The translations under genes and the position numbers were made by a program. Positions 50,493 through 59,241 of a stretch of 64,000 nucleotides of DNA are shown piece by piece. The notes under the pieces were generated by a model. The model was not told the DNA's origin and ran no database searches. It saw only the letters and a list, made by a program, of their open reading frames with translations. The stretch covers positions 961,374-1,025,373 of the forward strand of contig JAFLYY010000001.1 of the NCBI GenBank assembly GCA_029785825.1, read 5' to 3'. The DNA is from Nitrososphaerota archaeon (GTDB lineage: Archaea; Thermoproteota; Nitrososphaeria; Nitrososphaerales; Gagatemarchaeaceae). How positions within the stretch are numbered: the stretch's first letter is position 1; every line of letters begins with the position of its first letter.

Positions 50493-51659
50493 TCAGACCC
50501 TGAGGGAGCGGACGTCGGAGAACAGGAGCAGGCCGAAGGAGAAGGCCGCCGTCCCCAGGGCGGCCAGCATGAAATCGAAGCCGACCCCATAGGCGGCGAT
50601 GATCACCCCTCCCGCCACCTGCCCCGCTGGGCTCGCCGCCAGGCTCCCGACCTCGTCGATGCTCAGGTACCTGCCGAGCACTTCGTGGGGGACGAACTTC
50701 TGGACCCCTGTGAAGAAGGTGGTGTTGCCGAACCCGCCGAAGGCGGTGCCCGCGAAGATGAAAGCGGCCGCGGTCGCCGGCGCGGGAAATATCACCGGCC
50801 CGAGGATGCACAGGCCGGCGATCCCCCAGGGGAGCGCGAACCAGACGCCGAAGCGCCGCTCCGGGTGGAGCCTCCCCACCAGGAGCGAGCCGACGGCGAA
50901 GCCGAGCCCTCCTGCCGCGCCGAGAAGACCGAAGACGAAGGCGGGCTGGTGGAGGACGGCGCTCACGTACACCACTATGAACGTGAAGAAGAGGCTGAGG
51001 AAGAAGTTGGCCCCGAACGACGCGAGGGTCAGCTTCAGGAGCCCTCTCTCCCCGCTGATGTACGAGAACCCGCCCCTGAGCTGCTGCATGAACGGAGGGT
51101 GCTCCTTCGTGTCAGCCCCGGCCGGCGCCCTGGACGAAAGGGAGAGCGAGACGAAGACTATCAGGAGGGCCGAGACGACGTAGCTCGCGCCGTTGAAGGC
51201 CAGCGTCGCCGCCACCCCCACCGTGGCTATCATGATCCCTCCGAGCGGGCTCCCTACGATGGACGCCACTTCCTGCGCCGCGGTGAAGAGCCCGTTAGCA
51301 GAGCCCAGCTGTTCCTTGTCGACCGCCCGGGGGAGGAACGAGTTGATGGCGGGACGGAACAGAGACTGCCCCATCCCCAAGACGAACACCGCGCCGAGGA
51401 CGACGTAGAGCTGGAACCCGAAGAGGACCAGGGACGCGGCGAACGCGACCATGGTCGCCGCGCGGAACGCGTCGGCCACCACCATCAGCCTCAGCTTGTC
51501 GTAGCGGTCTGCGAGGGTACCGCTGAAGACCCCGAAGAACACCCTGGGGACCACCCCCGCCACGCCGATCAGGGCGACGTCGAGGGGAGAGCCTGTGATG
51601 GTGTAGACGAGCCAGTTTATGGTGAGGAGCCCGGCCGAAGACCCGATAGAGGATGCCAC
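50493..51659 (-). CDS. MFS transporter (MFS_3/EntS-like exporter)
   Basis: 388 residues from GTG 51659. About eleven helices; 'SGTLADRYDKLRLMVVAD' is the MFS loop-2 motif and 'FRPAINSFLPRAVDKEQLGSANGL' the central motif of the MFS_3 group, which exports drugs or siderophores. The same frame continues upstream as 'SLFHQRVFAGLWTGS', the expected start of helix 1, but has no ATG/GTG/TTG. An ATG at 51772 in another frame ('MHTGELGRP', stopping at 51743) may be the real start if one base is missing or extra. Substrate unknown. Confidence 0.8.
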   Translation of the reverse strand: MASSIGSSAGLLTINWLVYTITGSPLDVALIGVAGVVPRVFFGVFSGTLADRYDKLRLMVVADAFRAATMVAFAASLVLFGFQLYVVLGAVFVLGMGQSLFRPAINSFLPRAVDKEQLGSANGLFTAAQEVASIVGSPLGGIMIATVGVAATLAFNGASYVVSALLIVFVSLSLSSRAPAGADTKEHPPFMQQLRGGFSYISGERGLLKLTLASFGANFFLSLFFTFIVVYVSAVLHQPAFVFGLLGAAGGLGFAVGSLLVGRLHPERRFGVWFALPWGIAGLCILGPVIFPAPATAAAFIFAGTAFGGFGNTTFFTGVQKFVPHEVLGRYLSIDEVGSLAASPAGQVAGGVIIAAYGVGFDFMLAALGTAAFSFGLLLFSDVRSLRV

Positions 51660-51867
51660 CGAGCCGGTCCAGAGCCCTGCGAATACCCTCTGGTGGAAAA
51701 GAGAGCGAGGCTTCCCTCCGCTCCCTGAGTCGGGGGGTCCTGCTATGGTCTCCCCAGCTCGCCTGTATGCATCGGGACGCCTCCTGGTCTGAAGGAGTTG
51801 ATGAGTCTTCTGCGCCTGTAAAGGGCCGAAGGGACTCGCGTTCGTCTGGCCGGGACGGGGCGTCCGG

Positions 51868-53208
51868 CTAGCCGGAAGAGCGCGCCTTCCCGCTCCTCAG
51901 GACGAACGTCAGCGCGCAGGCGACCCCGAAGGAGACGAAGTAGGAGTAGTCGGCGCCTCCGAAGAGGTAGGCCAGGGCGCCGAAGGGGTAGCCGAGGTTG
52001 AGCGCAGGGACCATGAACGGGACGGATATCACGACTGCCGCGAGATACGCCGCGAGGGCCCGCCAGTCCCACATGCGCGGGTCGGCCGCGGTCGCCACAG
52101 TCGTCCTCCCGAGGACGAAGTAGTCCACCAGGACCACCCCCAGCCACGGCGTGATCCAGTAGTCCAGGACGAGCAGGAACGACTCGAAGTTAGCGGCGAA
52201 GTTCGCCTGGCCGTAGAAGGTCAGCGCGAGCCCCACCGCCCCGCCGGCTATCACGGCTATCCAGCGCTTCGTCCTTACGTCGAGGACGAGGGCGGACAGG
52301 GAGTTCGTGTACAGGTTGAGCGAGTTGGCGGCTACAGCCCCGAGGAGGATGGCGAGGATCGCGTAGGGGCCGAAGGAGCCCGTGAGCTGATAGAGCCCCT
52401 GGAAGAGCCCCAGGTTCGGGGTCAGGGTCCCGACGACCGCCCCGATGACCTCGACGGCGAAAGACGCGACCGCGCCTCCGGCCAGGGCGAACAGGGCGAC
52501 CCTCTTCCCCGAGACCCCCGACGGGAGGTACCTGCTGTAGTCCGACGCGTAGGGGGACCAGCTCATAAGATAGGAGAAGGAGACCGCCAGGACCACCCCA
52601 ACCGAGCCGAGGGTGATGTCAGGGTAGGCAGGGGCGAGGAGGACCAGCTGCCCTCTGTCGGCCCCGAGGGCGGAGGCCAAGACCCCGAGGAAGAGGAGCC
52701 CCAGGACCACGGCCATCACCTTCTCGTAGAGGTGGATGAAGTCGTGGCCGAAGACGACTATCAGGACCTGGGCGGCGACGAGCAGGGCGGCGGCAGCGTA
52801 GTAGTTCAGCGAGGGCCAGACCACCTGGAGGGCCGTGACCCCGAGGATCGTGTTGACCACGAACCAGCCGACGGTGCTGAGCCAGTTGAGCCCGCCGAAG
52901 ACGTAGTTCCCCCGCCGGCCGAAGGTCGCCCGCGAGGAGAGCATCTGGGGGAATCCGAGCCTCGGCCCCATGGCCGCCGAGAGGCCGAGCATCGCCCCTC
53001 CCAGGAGGTTCCCTGCCAGGAGGACCGGGACGGACTGGGAGAAGGTGAGCCCGAAGGAGCTCACGGCGAGGACCCCTATGACGTAGTCGGCCACCGTCAG
53101 GTTCGCGGCGAACCAGAGGGTGAAGGTCCTTCCGGGGGAGCCGTGGCGCTCCTCCTCCGGGACGTGCTCGATCCCGGTCCTTTCGACCTCCGCCGGCCTG
53201 TCAGCCAA
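51868..53208 (-). CDS. NCS1 family nucleobase/allantoin-type permease
   Basis: 446 residues, twelve helices. Start TTG 53208 sits 28 bases after a GTTAGAAA box. The N-terminus 'GIEHVPEEERHGSPGRTFTLWFAANLTVADYVIGVLA' is diagnostic of NCS1 transporters, and 'YASDYSRYLP' in the middle is the conserved loop. They import cytosine, purines, uracil, hydantoin, allantoin or thiamine with a cation. The neighbouring PadR regulator may control it. Specificity cannot be read. Confidence 0.85.
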   Translation of the reverse strand: MADRPAEVERTGIEHVPEEERHGSPGRTFTLWFAANLTVADYVIGVLAVSSFGLTFSQSVPVLLAGNLLGGAMLGLSAAMGPRLGFPQMLSSRATFGRRGNYVFGGLNWLSTVGWFVVNTILGVTALQVVWPSLNYYAAAALLVAAQVLIVVFGHDFIHLYEKVMAVVLGLLFLGVLASALGADRGQLVLLAPAYPDITLGSVGVVLAVSFSYLMSWSPYASDYSRYLPSGVSGKRVALFALAGGAVASFAVEVIGAVVGTLTPNLGLFQGLYQLTGSFGPYAILAILLGAVAANSLNLYTNSLSALVLDVRTKRWIAVIAGGAVGLALTFYGQANFAANFESFLLVLDYWITPWLGVVLVDYFVLGRTTVATAADPRMWDWRALAAYLAAVVISVPFMVPALNLGYPFGALAYLFGGADYSYFVSFGVACALTFVLRSGKARSSG

Positions 53209-53230
53209 TGGACGCGTTACCTACGGCGAG

Positions 53231-53240
53231 CATTTCTAAC
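53231..53240 (-). promoter_or_regulatory. TATA-like box for the NCS1 permease
   Basis: GTTAGAAATG on the minus strand, centred about 28 bases before TTG 53208; it overlaps the last codons of the PadR gene. Confidence 0.45.
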
Positions 53241-53634
53241 CCTTTCCGGGCTCGGGGCCGCCCTCCAGGGTGCCCGCCATCGCCATGACCTTTTCCTTCA
53301 GCTCCTTCCTCCCTGCCAGGGCTGAATACACCGCCAGGAGCCGCAGCTGCCGGGCCACGTCCGCCTCGGTCTCCTTCGTCAGCCTCGCCAGCTCCTCCTT
53401 CCCCTTCCCGGATATGATGTACCTCCGGACGTTCCCTTCGCGCTTAGGCAGCTCTGTGATCAGCCCCTTCCTGAGCAGCTCCCCGAGCATCAGGTAGATG
53501 GACCCGGGGCCCGGGCTCCACTCGCCCGCGGTAGCGCGCCTTATCTGGCTGGCAAGGTCCGTCCCCGAGAGGGACGACTCGGACAGCATCTTCAGGGCGG
53601 CCAGGCGCAGCACCCCTTTGGGGACGCTAATCAT
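53236..53634 (-). CDS. PadR-family transcription regulator
   Basis: 132 residues, ATG start with GGGGAGAAG just before it. 'LRLAALKMLSESSLSGTDLASQI' and 'SPGPGSIYLMLGELLRKGLI' form the PadR winged helix with its characteristic 'P.SIY..L..L...G.I'. The C-terminal part is a helical dimerisation region. It lies 27 bases before the NCS1 permease gene on the same strand; its target may be that gene or the divergent asparaginase. Confidence 0.85.
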   Translation of the reverse strand: MISVPKGVLRLAALKMLSESSLSGTDLASQIRRATAGEWSPGPGSIYLMLGELLRKGLITELPKREGNVRRYIISGKGKEELARLTKETEADVARQLRLLAVYSALAGRKELKEKVMAMAGTLEGGPEPGKG

Positions 53635-53723
53635 CTTCTCCCCGGACCAAGCAAACGTGACTCAAGCGCGCCCAACCTGTACGGCCAACAGTCCTTCGAC
53701 GAAGGGGCACGACCCTCTCTGTC

Positions 53724-54668
53724 ATGTTAAGCTTTTCATACGTTCGGACGGGCCCGAGGCTCGAGAGCCATCTGAAACCATCCATCATAGTCCATGGCGG
53801 GGCCGGGAGCGGGAGGTACGCGAAGAACGACAGACGGTACGGCGGGCTGGAGGGCGCGGTGGAGGCGGGCCTGTCGGCCATGAAGAAGGGGTCAGGGATC
53901 GACGAGGTCGTCGCCGCGGTGAGGAGCATGGAGGACTCGGGGCTGTTCAACTGCGGGAGGGGGGCGTGCCTCACGGCCGAGGGGAAGGCCGAGCTGGACG
54001 CCGCCGTGATGAGCGCCGAGCGTCTGGCCGGGGCCGGGGTCGGCAACGTCACCTGCACCCACAACCCCGTCGCGCTGGCGAGGTGGGTGATGGAGAACAC
54101 CGAGCATGTCCTTATCGTAGGGGAGAGGTGCAGGGACTACGCGAAGCTCGCTGGTATCAGGGTGGAGGAGCTGACGCCGTCGGCGCAGGCGCTCGAAAGG
54201 TTCCGGGCGTTAAGAGGGAAGGCTCCCTACAGGAGCAACCTCCGCCTCGTCAGGCGGTTCAGGACAGGGGACACAGTAGGGGCGGCGGCCGTCGGGGCTG
54301 ACGGTGTCCCGGCCGCGGCCGTGAGCACGGGGGGGAGGTGGATGAAGCTCCCGGGGCGGGTGGGGGACTCCGCCATACTGGGGGCGGGGGTGTTCGCAGG
54401 GACGGGTGGAGCTGCGAGCGCGACCGGGTCAGGGGAGGACATCATCAGGGTCTCGCTGTCGATGAAGGCGGTCGAGTTGGTCTCGCGGGCCGGCGCGGCA
54501 GGAGGGGCGACGAAGGCGATCCAGATGGTCACGAAGGCGAGGGGGGAAGGGACGGCAGGGATAGTCACCGTGGACTCGAAGGGGAGGGTGGGGGCGGCCT
54601 ACAACACCGAGTCGATGGGGAGGGCCTGGTGGGACAGGGAGAAGGGGCGGACGGTGGCCACGTTCTGA
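53724..54668 (+). CDS. Type 2 (Ntn-hydrolase) L-asparaginase / isoaspartyl peptidase
   Basis: 314 residues. 'IIVHGGAGSGRY' opens the family fold, 'FNCGRGACLT' is the conserved loop, and 'RTGDTVGAAAV' carries the Thr that becomes the new N-terminus after self-cleavage. 'WMKLPGRVGDSAILGAG' and 'SATGSGEDIIR' complete the active site. All key residues are present. These enzymes hydrolyse asparagine or remove isoaspartyl residues from damaged proteins and peptides. The start is ATG 53724, although AT-rich sequence there may be promoter and the true start slightly downstream. Confidence 0.9.
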   Translation: MLSFSYVRTGPRLESHLKPSIIVHGGAGSGRYAKNDRRYGGLEGAVEAGLSAMKKGSGIDEVVAAVRSMEDSGLFNCGRGACLTAEGKAELDAAVMSAERLAGAGVGNVTCTHNPVALARWVMENTEHVLIVGERCRDYAKLAGIRVEELTPSAQALERFRALRGKAPYRSNLRLVRRFRTGDTVGAAAVGADGVPAAAVSTGGRWMKLPGRVGDSAILGAGVFAGTGGAASATGSGEDIIRVSLSMKAVELVSRAGAAGGATKAIQMVTKARGEGTAGIVTVDSKGRVGAAYNTESMGRAWWDREKGRTVATF

Positions 54669-54772
54669 CGGGCCGTCCTGATGCGTACGAGGCAGGGTGA
54701 CACCAGGGCCCGTCTGGCCGCGGCACGGCGCTCCCCGCTAGGAGAGGCCGAGGAGGTGGCGCCCTCCTTAGG

Positions 54773-56689
54773 CTAGACCGGGATACCTACCTTGATGCAG
54801 AACTTCGCGAAGCGGGGGTCCTTGCGGAGCTCGCCGAGGAACGGGTCCGTCTTGATCAGGAACCCCCACGCGTGGGCGTCGGCGAGCTGGTCGAGGAAGG
54901 CGAAAGCCCTGTCGTAGTCCTTCAGCAAGGCGCTGACCACGAACGACGTCTGCAGGACGAGGGTGGAGCTGGCGTCGCCGCCCCCGATGTCCCTGATGGC
55001 CTCGTCTGCGTCGTCTCTCTTCCCCTGGAGGGCGAAATAGACCGCCTTCTCCGCCTGCAGCATCGTGTTCCCGCGGCCGTCCCTGAGCCCCGACTCGATG
55101 GCGTCCCAGGCGGCTCCGTAGTCCCCGGTTATGAGATAAGAGGCGGTGACCGCATCCTGGAGGTGGTAGTTGTGCGGGTAGAGCTCGCGCATGTGGCCGA
55201 GTATCTTGGACGACTCGTCCTTCTTCCCCTCTATGAGGAGCACCTGCGAGAGCAGGATCCCGTCGATCGATGAGAGCGGGTCGAGGGCGTATGCCCGCCG
55301 GAAGTTCGCCTCACTGGCTTGGAGGCGCCCGAAGGCGCCTTCGACCTCGCCCAGGAGCCTGTAGGCGTCGGAGAGGTTTGGATTGAGCCTCACAGCCTCC
55401 TCGAGCTCCCTGCGCGCCTCCTGGAACCTGTCGAGCCCCATGTCTACGCTCGCCATGGCGGAGTGGGTCTCAGCTATCTCCGGGCCGACCTCGAGCGCCT
55501 TCCGGGCGGCCCGTTCTGCCTTCGCCAGGCTTCCCGCATAGTCGCCGAAGTAGCCCAGGTGCCTGTAGGTTTCGGCGAGGAGGGCGTAGGCCTTCGCGAA
55601 GGAAGGGTCCCTGTCCACGGCCGACTCCAGCAGGGCGATGGCCTCCTCCTGGCTCGACTCGGCCCCCTCGTGGCAGAGGCTCATGGCGCGCAGGTAGACC
55701 GTGTACGCGTCTGGGTTGCCGGTGGACCCGGCCGCGGCCGGGGAGGAGTCAGACATGCGCGCCCTCAGGGCGTCGGCCACCCTCGCCGCGATGTCCGTCT
55801 GGATGGCGAAGACATCGTTCATGTCTCTGTCGTAGCTTTCCGCCCAGACGTGCCTGTCCTTGACCGCGTCTATCATCTGCACGGTGACCCTGAGTTTGTT
55901 GCCTGCCTTCCGGACGCTCCCCTCCAGGACGGTCCCCGCGTCCAGCTCCCTCGAGATCTCCCTGATCGGTTTGACGGCCTTCTTGTACTGCATCACTGAG
56001 GTCCGGGAGATGACCTCCGCGCCTTCGATTCGGGACACGGTGGAGATCAGCTCCTCCGTCATGCCGTCGGCGAAGTACTCGTCGCCGGGTTCCGGGCTCA
56101 TGTTTGAGAACGGCAGGACCGCCACCCTCCTCCCCTCGGGCCGCCGTTCCTGCGGCGGCTTCGACTCCCAGGGCATCTTGACCCTGAACACCTCGACGGG
56201 GGAGCTGACGTTCTTCAGCTCTTTCTCCCCCAGGGAGACGAACGGTAGGTTGAACTTGTTCCTGACCTGGTCGTACACCTGCCTGGAGACGCACACCCCT
56301 CCCGGCTCGGCCAGCGGCTCGATGCGCGACGATATGTTGACGGCGTCCCCGAAGACGTCGCCGTCCCGGTGGATCACGTCCCCCAGGTGCACTCCGACCC
56401 TGATGACGACCCTCCAGCCGTCCCCGGCGGTCTCGTTGTAGTCGTGCAGGATGGCCTGGACCTCGGCCGCGCACCGGAGGGCGTCCAGGGCGCTTTCGAA
56501 CTCTACCAGGAACGAGTCCCCGATGGACTTCACCTCCCTTCCGTTGAACTTCGGGAAGCACGGTCTCAGCAGGGCGTCCTGCTTGCGGAGCAGGTCCATG
56601 GTCTTGGACTCGTCGGACTGGGTGAGGGCGGTGTATCCGACCATGTCCGTGAACATGATCGCGGCGAGCCTCCTCTGGTCCTGCGACAA
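54773..56689 (-). CDS. Class III adenylate/guanylate cyclase with TolB-like and TPR domains
   Basis: 638 residues from TTG 56689, preferred because AGATAAACG 34 bases upstream is TATA-like; the frame is open to ATG 56830 across the divergent gene's promoter. Residues about 5-170 are the cyclase: metal Asp15 in 'FTDMVG', Lys54 and Asp58 in 'EVKSIGDSFL', and the later 'FGDAVNISSRIEP' with the transition-state Asn and Arg. Lys54 argues for ATP as substrate. Residues about 190-340 are a TolB-like domain ('VAVLPFSNMSPEPGDEYFADGMTEEL'), followed by TPR repeats. No membrane helix. This layout is common in bacteria and rare in archaea. Confidence 0.85.
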   Translation of the reverse strand: MSQDQRRLAAIMFTDMVGYTALTQSDESKTMDLLRKQDALLRPCFPKFNGREVKSIGDSFLVEFESALDALRCAAEVQAILHDYNETAGDGWRVVIRVGVHLGDVIHRDGDVFGDAVNISSRIEPLAEPGGVCVSRQVYDQVRNKFNLPFVSLGEKELKNVSSPVEVFRVKMPWESKPPQERRPEGRRVAVLPFSNMSPEPGDEYFADGMTEELISTVSRIEGAEVISRTSVMQYKKAVKPIREISRELDAGTVLEGSVRKAGNKLRVTVQMIDAVKDRHVWAESYDRDMNDVFAIQTDIAARVADALRARMSDSSPAAAGSTGNPDAYTVYLRAMSLCHEGAESSQEEAIALLESAVDRDPSFAKAYALLAETYRHLGYFGDYAGSLAKAERAARKALEVGPEIAETHSAMASVDMGLDRFQEARRELEEAVRLNPNLSDAYRLLGEVEGAFGRLQASEANFRRAYALDPLSSIDGILLSQVLLIEGKKDESSKILGHMRELYPHNYHLQDAVTASYLITGDYGAAWDAIESGLRDGRGNTMLQAEKAVYFALQGKRDDADEAIRDIGGGDASSTLVLQTSFVVSALLKDYDRAFAFLDQLADAHAWGFLIKTDPFLGELRKDPRFAKFCIKVGIPV

Positions 56690-56783
56690 CTGTAGGAAGA
56701 GCGCTGCTGAGCACTTGGAGATAAACGCGTTGCGTGGCGCCAGCTTCGCCACGAGGGGCCCGGCTGCGCCCTTCTGCGGACCC

Positions 56784-56790
56784 GTTATAT
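56784..56790 (+). promoter_or_regulatory. TATA box for the DHH gene
   Basis: GTTATAT is centred 27 bases before TTG 56814. Confidence 0.5.
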
Positions 56791-56813
56791 CCGGGCCGCG
56801 GCAGCGGCCGGCG

Positions 56814-57770
56814 TTGAAAGCGTACTGCATTTCTCATGTCAAGGACGTCGACGGGCTCGGCGCCGGGTCGCTTGCTGCGGCGGCGACCGGGGGGACGGTG
56901 CTCCTCACTGACTACGACGACGTGGTAGCGAACCTCAGAAAGGTCCCCGGCGACGCCGACCGGGTGGTGGTAAGCGACCTCGGGGCGGACACGGCCGACT
57001 TTCCGGACTTCCTCGCCGAGATGAAGCGGCTGGCCGGCCACGCCAGGGTGACGTACATCGACCACCACTACATGACCGACGCCGCGAAGAGGAAGCTGAA
57101 GAGTGCGGGGGTCCAGGTGGTGCACGACGTGCGTGAGTGCGCGAGCATGCTGACCTACAGGACGTTCAGGGACTCCCTCCCGGAGGGGGCGAGGCTGATC
57201 GCCCTGTACGGGGCGGTGACCGACTACATGGACGACTCCCCCATGGGGAAGAAGCTGATGGAGAAGACAGACAGGCACCTCGTCCTGGCCGAGTCGACGA
57301 TCCTGGCCCTCGCTCTTGCGAACAGGGCCGAGGAGGCGGGGTTCCCCGAGCGCGTGGTGGGGGAGCTGGCCGCCATGAAGTACCCCCACGAGATGGCAGG
57401 CGTCGCCGAGGCGGCCGTCCGCCAGCTCGTGCTGGAAGCCGGGCTTGTGAAGGAGGTGGAGAAGTCAGGGACGAAGGCGGGGAGGCTCGCATACATGGTC
57501 ACGGCCCAGTACTCGACCGGAAACATCGCGAAGCTGCTCATAGGGGCATTCGACGTCCCTGTCGGGGTGGCCATGAAGGAGAAGAACGCCGGGTGGTACG
57601 AGGTGAGCCTCAGGGGGACGAGCGAGTGCAGGGTCCACCTGGGGAGGACGATCACAAGGGTGGCTTCGAGGCTCGGAGGGAGCGGCGGAGGGCACAGGAA
57701 GGCGGCCGGGTGCAGAGTCCCCTCGTCGAAGTCGGACGAGATGATCAGGGCGCTCGCGAGGGTCGTCTAG
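56814..57770 (+). CDS. DHH/DHHA1 phosphoesterase
   Basis: 318 residues from TTG 56814, supported by the TATA box 27 bases upstream; the longer open frame lies antisense to the cyclase. 'SHVKDVDGLGAG' (Asp11, Asp13), 'VVSDLGAD', 'YIDHHYMTD' and 'YGAVTDYMDD' are the four metal-binding motifs. 'GGSGGGHRKAAGCRV' is the DHHA1 substrate motif. Relatives degrade short RNAs or cyclic dinucleotides. It stands head to head with a cyclase gene, an attractive but unproven pairing of a nucleotide-signal maker with a phosphodiesterase. Confidence 0.85.
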   Translation: MKAYCISHVKDVDGLGAGSLAAAATGGTVLLTDYDDVVANLRKVPGDADRVVVSDLGADTADFPDFLAEMKRLAGHARVTYIDHHYMTDAAKRKLKSAGVQVVHDVRECASMLTYRTFRDSLPEGARLIALYGAVTDYMDDSPMGKKLMEKTDRHLVLAESTILALALANRAEEAGFPERVVGELAAMKYPHEMAGVAEAAVRQLVLEAGLVKEVEKSGTKAGRLAYMVTAQYSTGNIAKLLIGAFDVPVGVAMKEKNAGWYEVSLRGTSECRVHLGRTITRVASRLGGSGGGHRKAAGCRVPSSKSDEMIRALARVV

Positions 57771-57799
57771 CCCCGCGGACGACGGAGACGCGGGCGGGC

Positions 57800-58540
57800 C
57801 TATGCCGGGACCGAAGACGGATGGGCTCCCCCCTTCTGGCACTTCGCCACGATCGCGCCCCCGAGGCTCATGCTGTGGATCGACGTCTCCCCCAGGTAGC
57901 GGGTCAGGAACTTCGCCAGGTCCGAGTTGTGGAGCACCAGGTTGTAGGTGTCGAAGAGAGACCCGTAGCGGAGCCCCGCCCTGCCGGCGGAGGCCAGCCC
58001 TATCAAGGGCGGGACCATCCTGAGGTACATCCCCAGGGCGACGGAGTTCAGGGGGTTGTCCGGTTTCCCCAGGTCGCAGAGCGCGAAGCGGCCGCCGGGC
58101 TTCAGGACCCTCCCCAGCTCCGCAAGGGCCACCGGCAGGTCGTGGGCGTCGCGGACCGCGAACCCCGAGACCCCCGAGTCGAAGGTCCTGTCGCGGAACG
58201 GAAGATACTCGAACGTCCCCTGGACGGCGTCCTGCGACCCCGACGCCTTCAGCATTACGCGAGACGCGTCGAGGAGGACGGGCGTCCCCTCCCTCCTCGC
58301 CACCACCTTCGACATGGTCCCCGGTCCCGAGCCTAGGTCCAGGACCAGGTCCCCCTCTCTGACCGCGAAGGAGACCGCCTCCTCGCGCATCTTCTTGTCG
58401 GCGAAGAGCGAGATCCTGCTCGACGCCAGCTCGTACGATGGGACGATCTCCTGCAGCGAGTTGACGACGTAGGCCCACTTGCCCTGGAGCCCGGGGCGGC
58501 GGTGCTTCACTCCCGGCAAACGCGTGGAAGACCTCTTCAA
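57800..58540 (-). CDS. UbiE/MenG-type SAM-dependent methyltransferase
   Basis: 246 residues from TTG 58540, about 20 bases after a TTATAAC box. 'LVLDLGSGPGTMSKVV' is the SAM-binding loop, 'GTFEYLPFRDRTFDSGVSGFAVRD' is the UbiE-like second motif, and 'ELGRVLKPGGRFALCDLG' the third. The spacing matches quinone methyltransferases, so a role in menaquinone synthesis is plausible, but no other quinone gene is in the window and other small substrates are possible. Confidence 0.75.
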   Translation of the reverse strand: MKRSSTRLPGVKHRRPGLQGKWAYVVNSLQEIVPSYELASSRISLFADKKMREEAVSFAVREGDLVLDLGSGPGTMSKVVARREGTPVLLDASRVMLKASGSQDAVQGTFEYLPFRDRTFDSGVSGFAVRDAHDLPVALAELGRVLKPGGRFALCDLGKPDNPLNSVALGMYLRMVPPLIGLASAGRAGLRYGSLFDTYNLVLHNSDLAKFLTRYLGETSIHSMSLGGAIVAKCQKGGAHPSSVPA

Positions 58541-58653
58541 GCTTTACTGTCATGGTTATAACGTTCTTTTGGTATAGCGATGGTGCTGAGCACCCAAGAA
58601 GGGCGTGTGAAGGCAGCCGCGGCGCTACCTCCCGGAGGAGCAGGTCGCCTGGT

Positions 58654-59226
58654 TTGAAGCTGTCTAGGGGCCTCGGGATGCTCGCTTTCCTGATGGTGGT
58701 CCTGGCGATTTTCAGCATAGCGCTCCCGGTCTACTCTACCCTGCGGATCGGGGTAGTGGGGAAGCCTACATCCGCCCCCGACCCCGCCGACCCCTGCCTC
58801 GCCATCTACACCGTCGAAGTTCACAACGGAGGCATCCTCCCCCTTGACGGCGTCCGCGCCGACCTGAACTTCTCGGTCGGGGGCACGACGTTCCTCACCG
58901 CGGGGGTCCCGGTGGCCAACGTCCCCCCCGGCCAGACCGTCACCATGCACGTGACGTTCCCCGACATCAAAGTCAACGCGTCTTCGCCGTCGTCTGTGTC
59001 GTCCCTCGCCGGCTGTGCGCTGCCGGACCTGCAGAGCCTCTCGACCGCGACCAGCGCCAACCTGACCGGCACGTTCACGGCGGACCTGGGAGGGCTCATC
59101 CCGATCTCGGCCCGCTTCTCCACGGACGTCCCGATCAACGGCTCCGCCAGCCTTCCGATCATCGGGGGGCTAGGCGGGACCTCAAGCGGCACAGGAGGGC
59201 TCCCCGGGTTGCCGGGGTTCCCATAG
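58654..59226 (+). CDS. Membrane-anchored beta-sandwich protein, first half of a split pair
   Basis: 190 residues from TTG 58654, with GGAGGAG 14-20 bases upstream. One N-terminal helix (about 9-27), then an outside domain: 'IYTVEVHNGGILPLDGVRADL', 'NVPPGQTVTMHVTF', 'LTGTFTADLGGLIPISARFS'. It ends in a Gly/Pro-rich tail. The domain matches the N-terminal half of the ABC accessory protein at 45584. The next gene, 15 bases on, matches its second half. Confidence 0.7.
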   Translation: MKLSRGLGMLAFLMVVLAIFSIALPVYSTLRIGVVGKPTSAPDPADPCLAIYTVEVHNGGILPLDGVRADLNFSVGGTTFLTAGVPVANVPPGQTVTMHVTFPDIKVNASSPSSVSSLAGCALPDLQSLSTATSANLTGTFTADLGGLIPISARFSTDVPINGSASLPIIGGLGGTSSGTGGLPGLPGFP

Positions 59227-59241
59227 GAGGGCGATGGCGCG

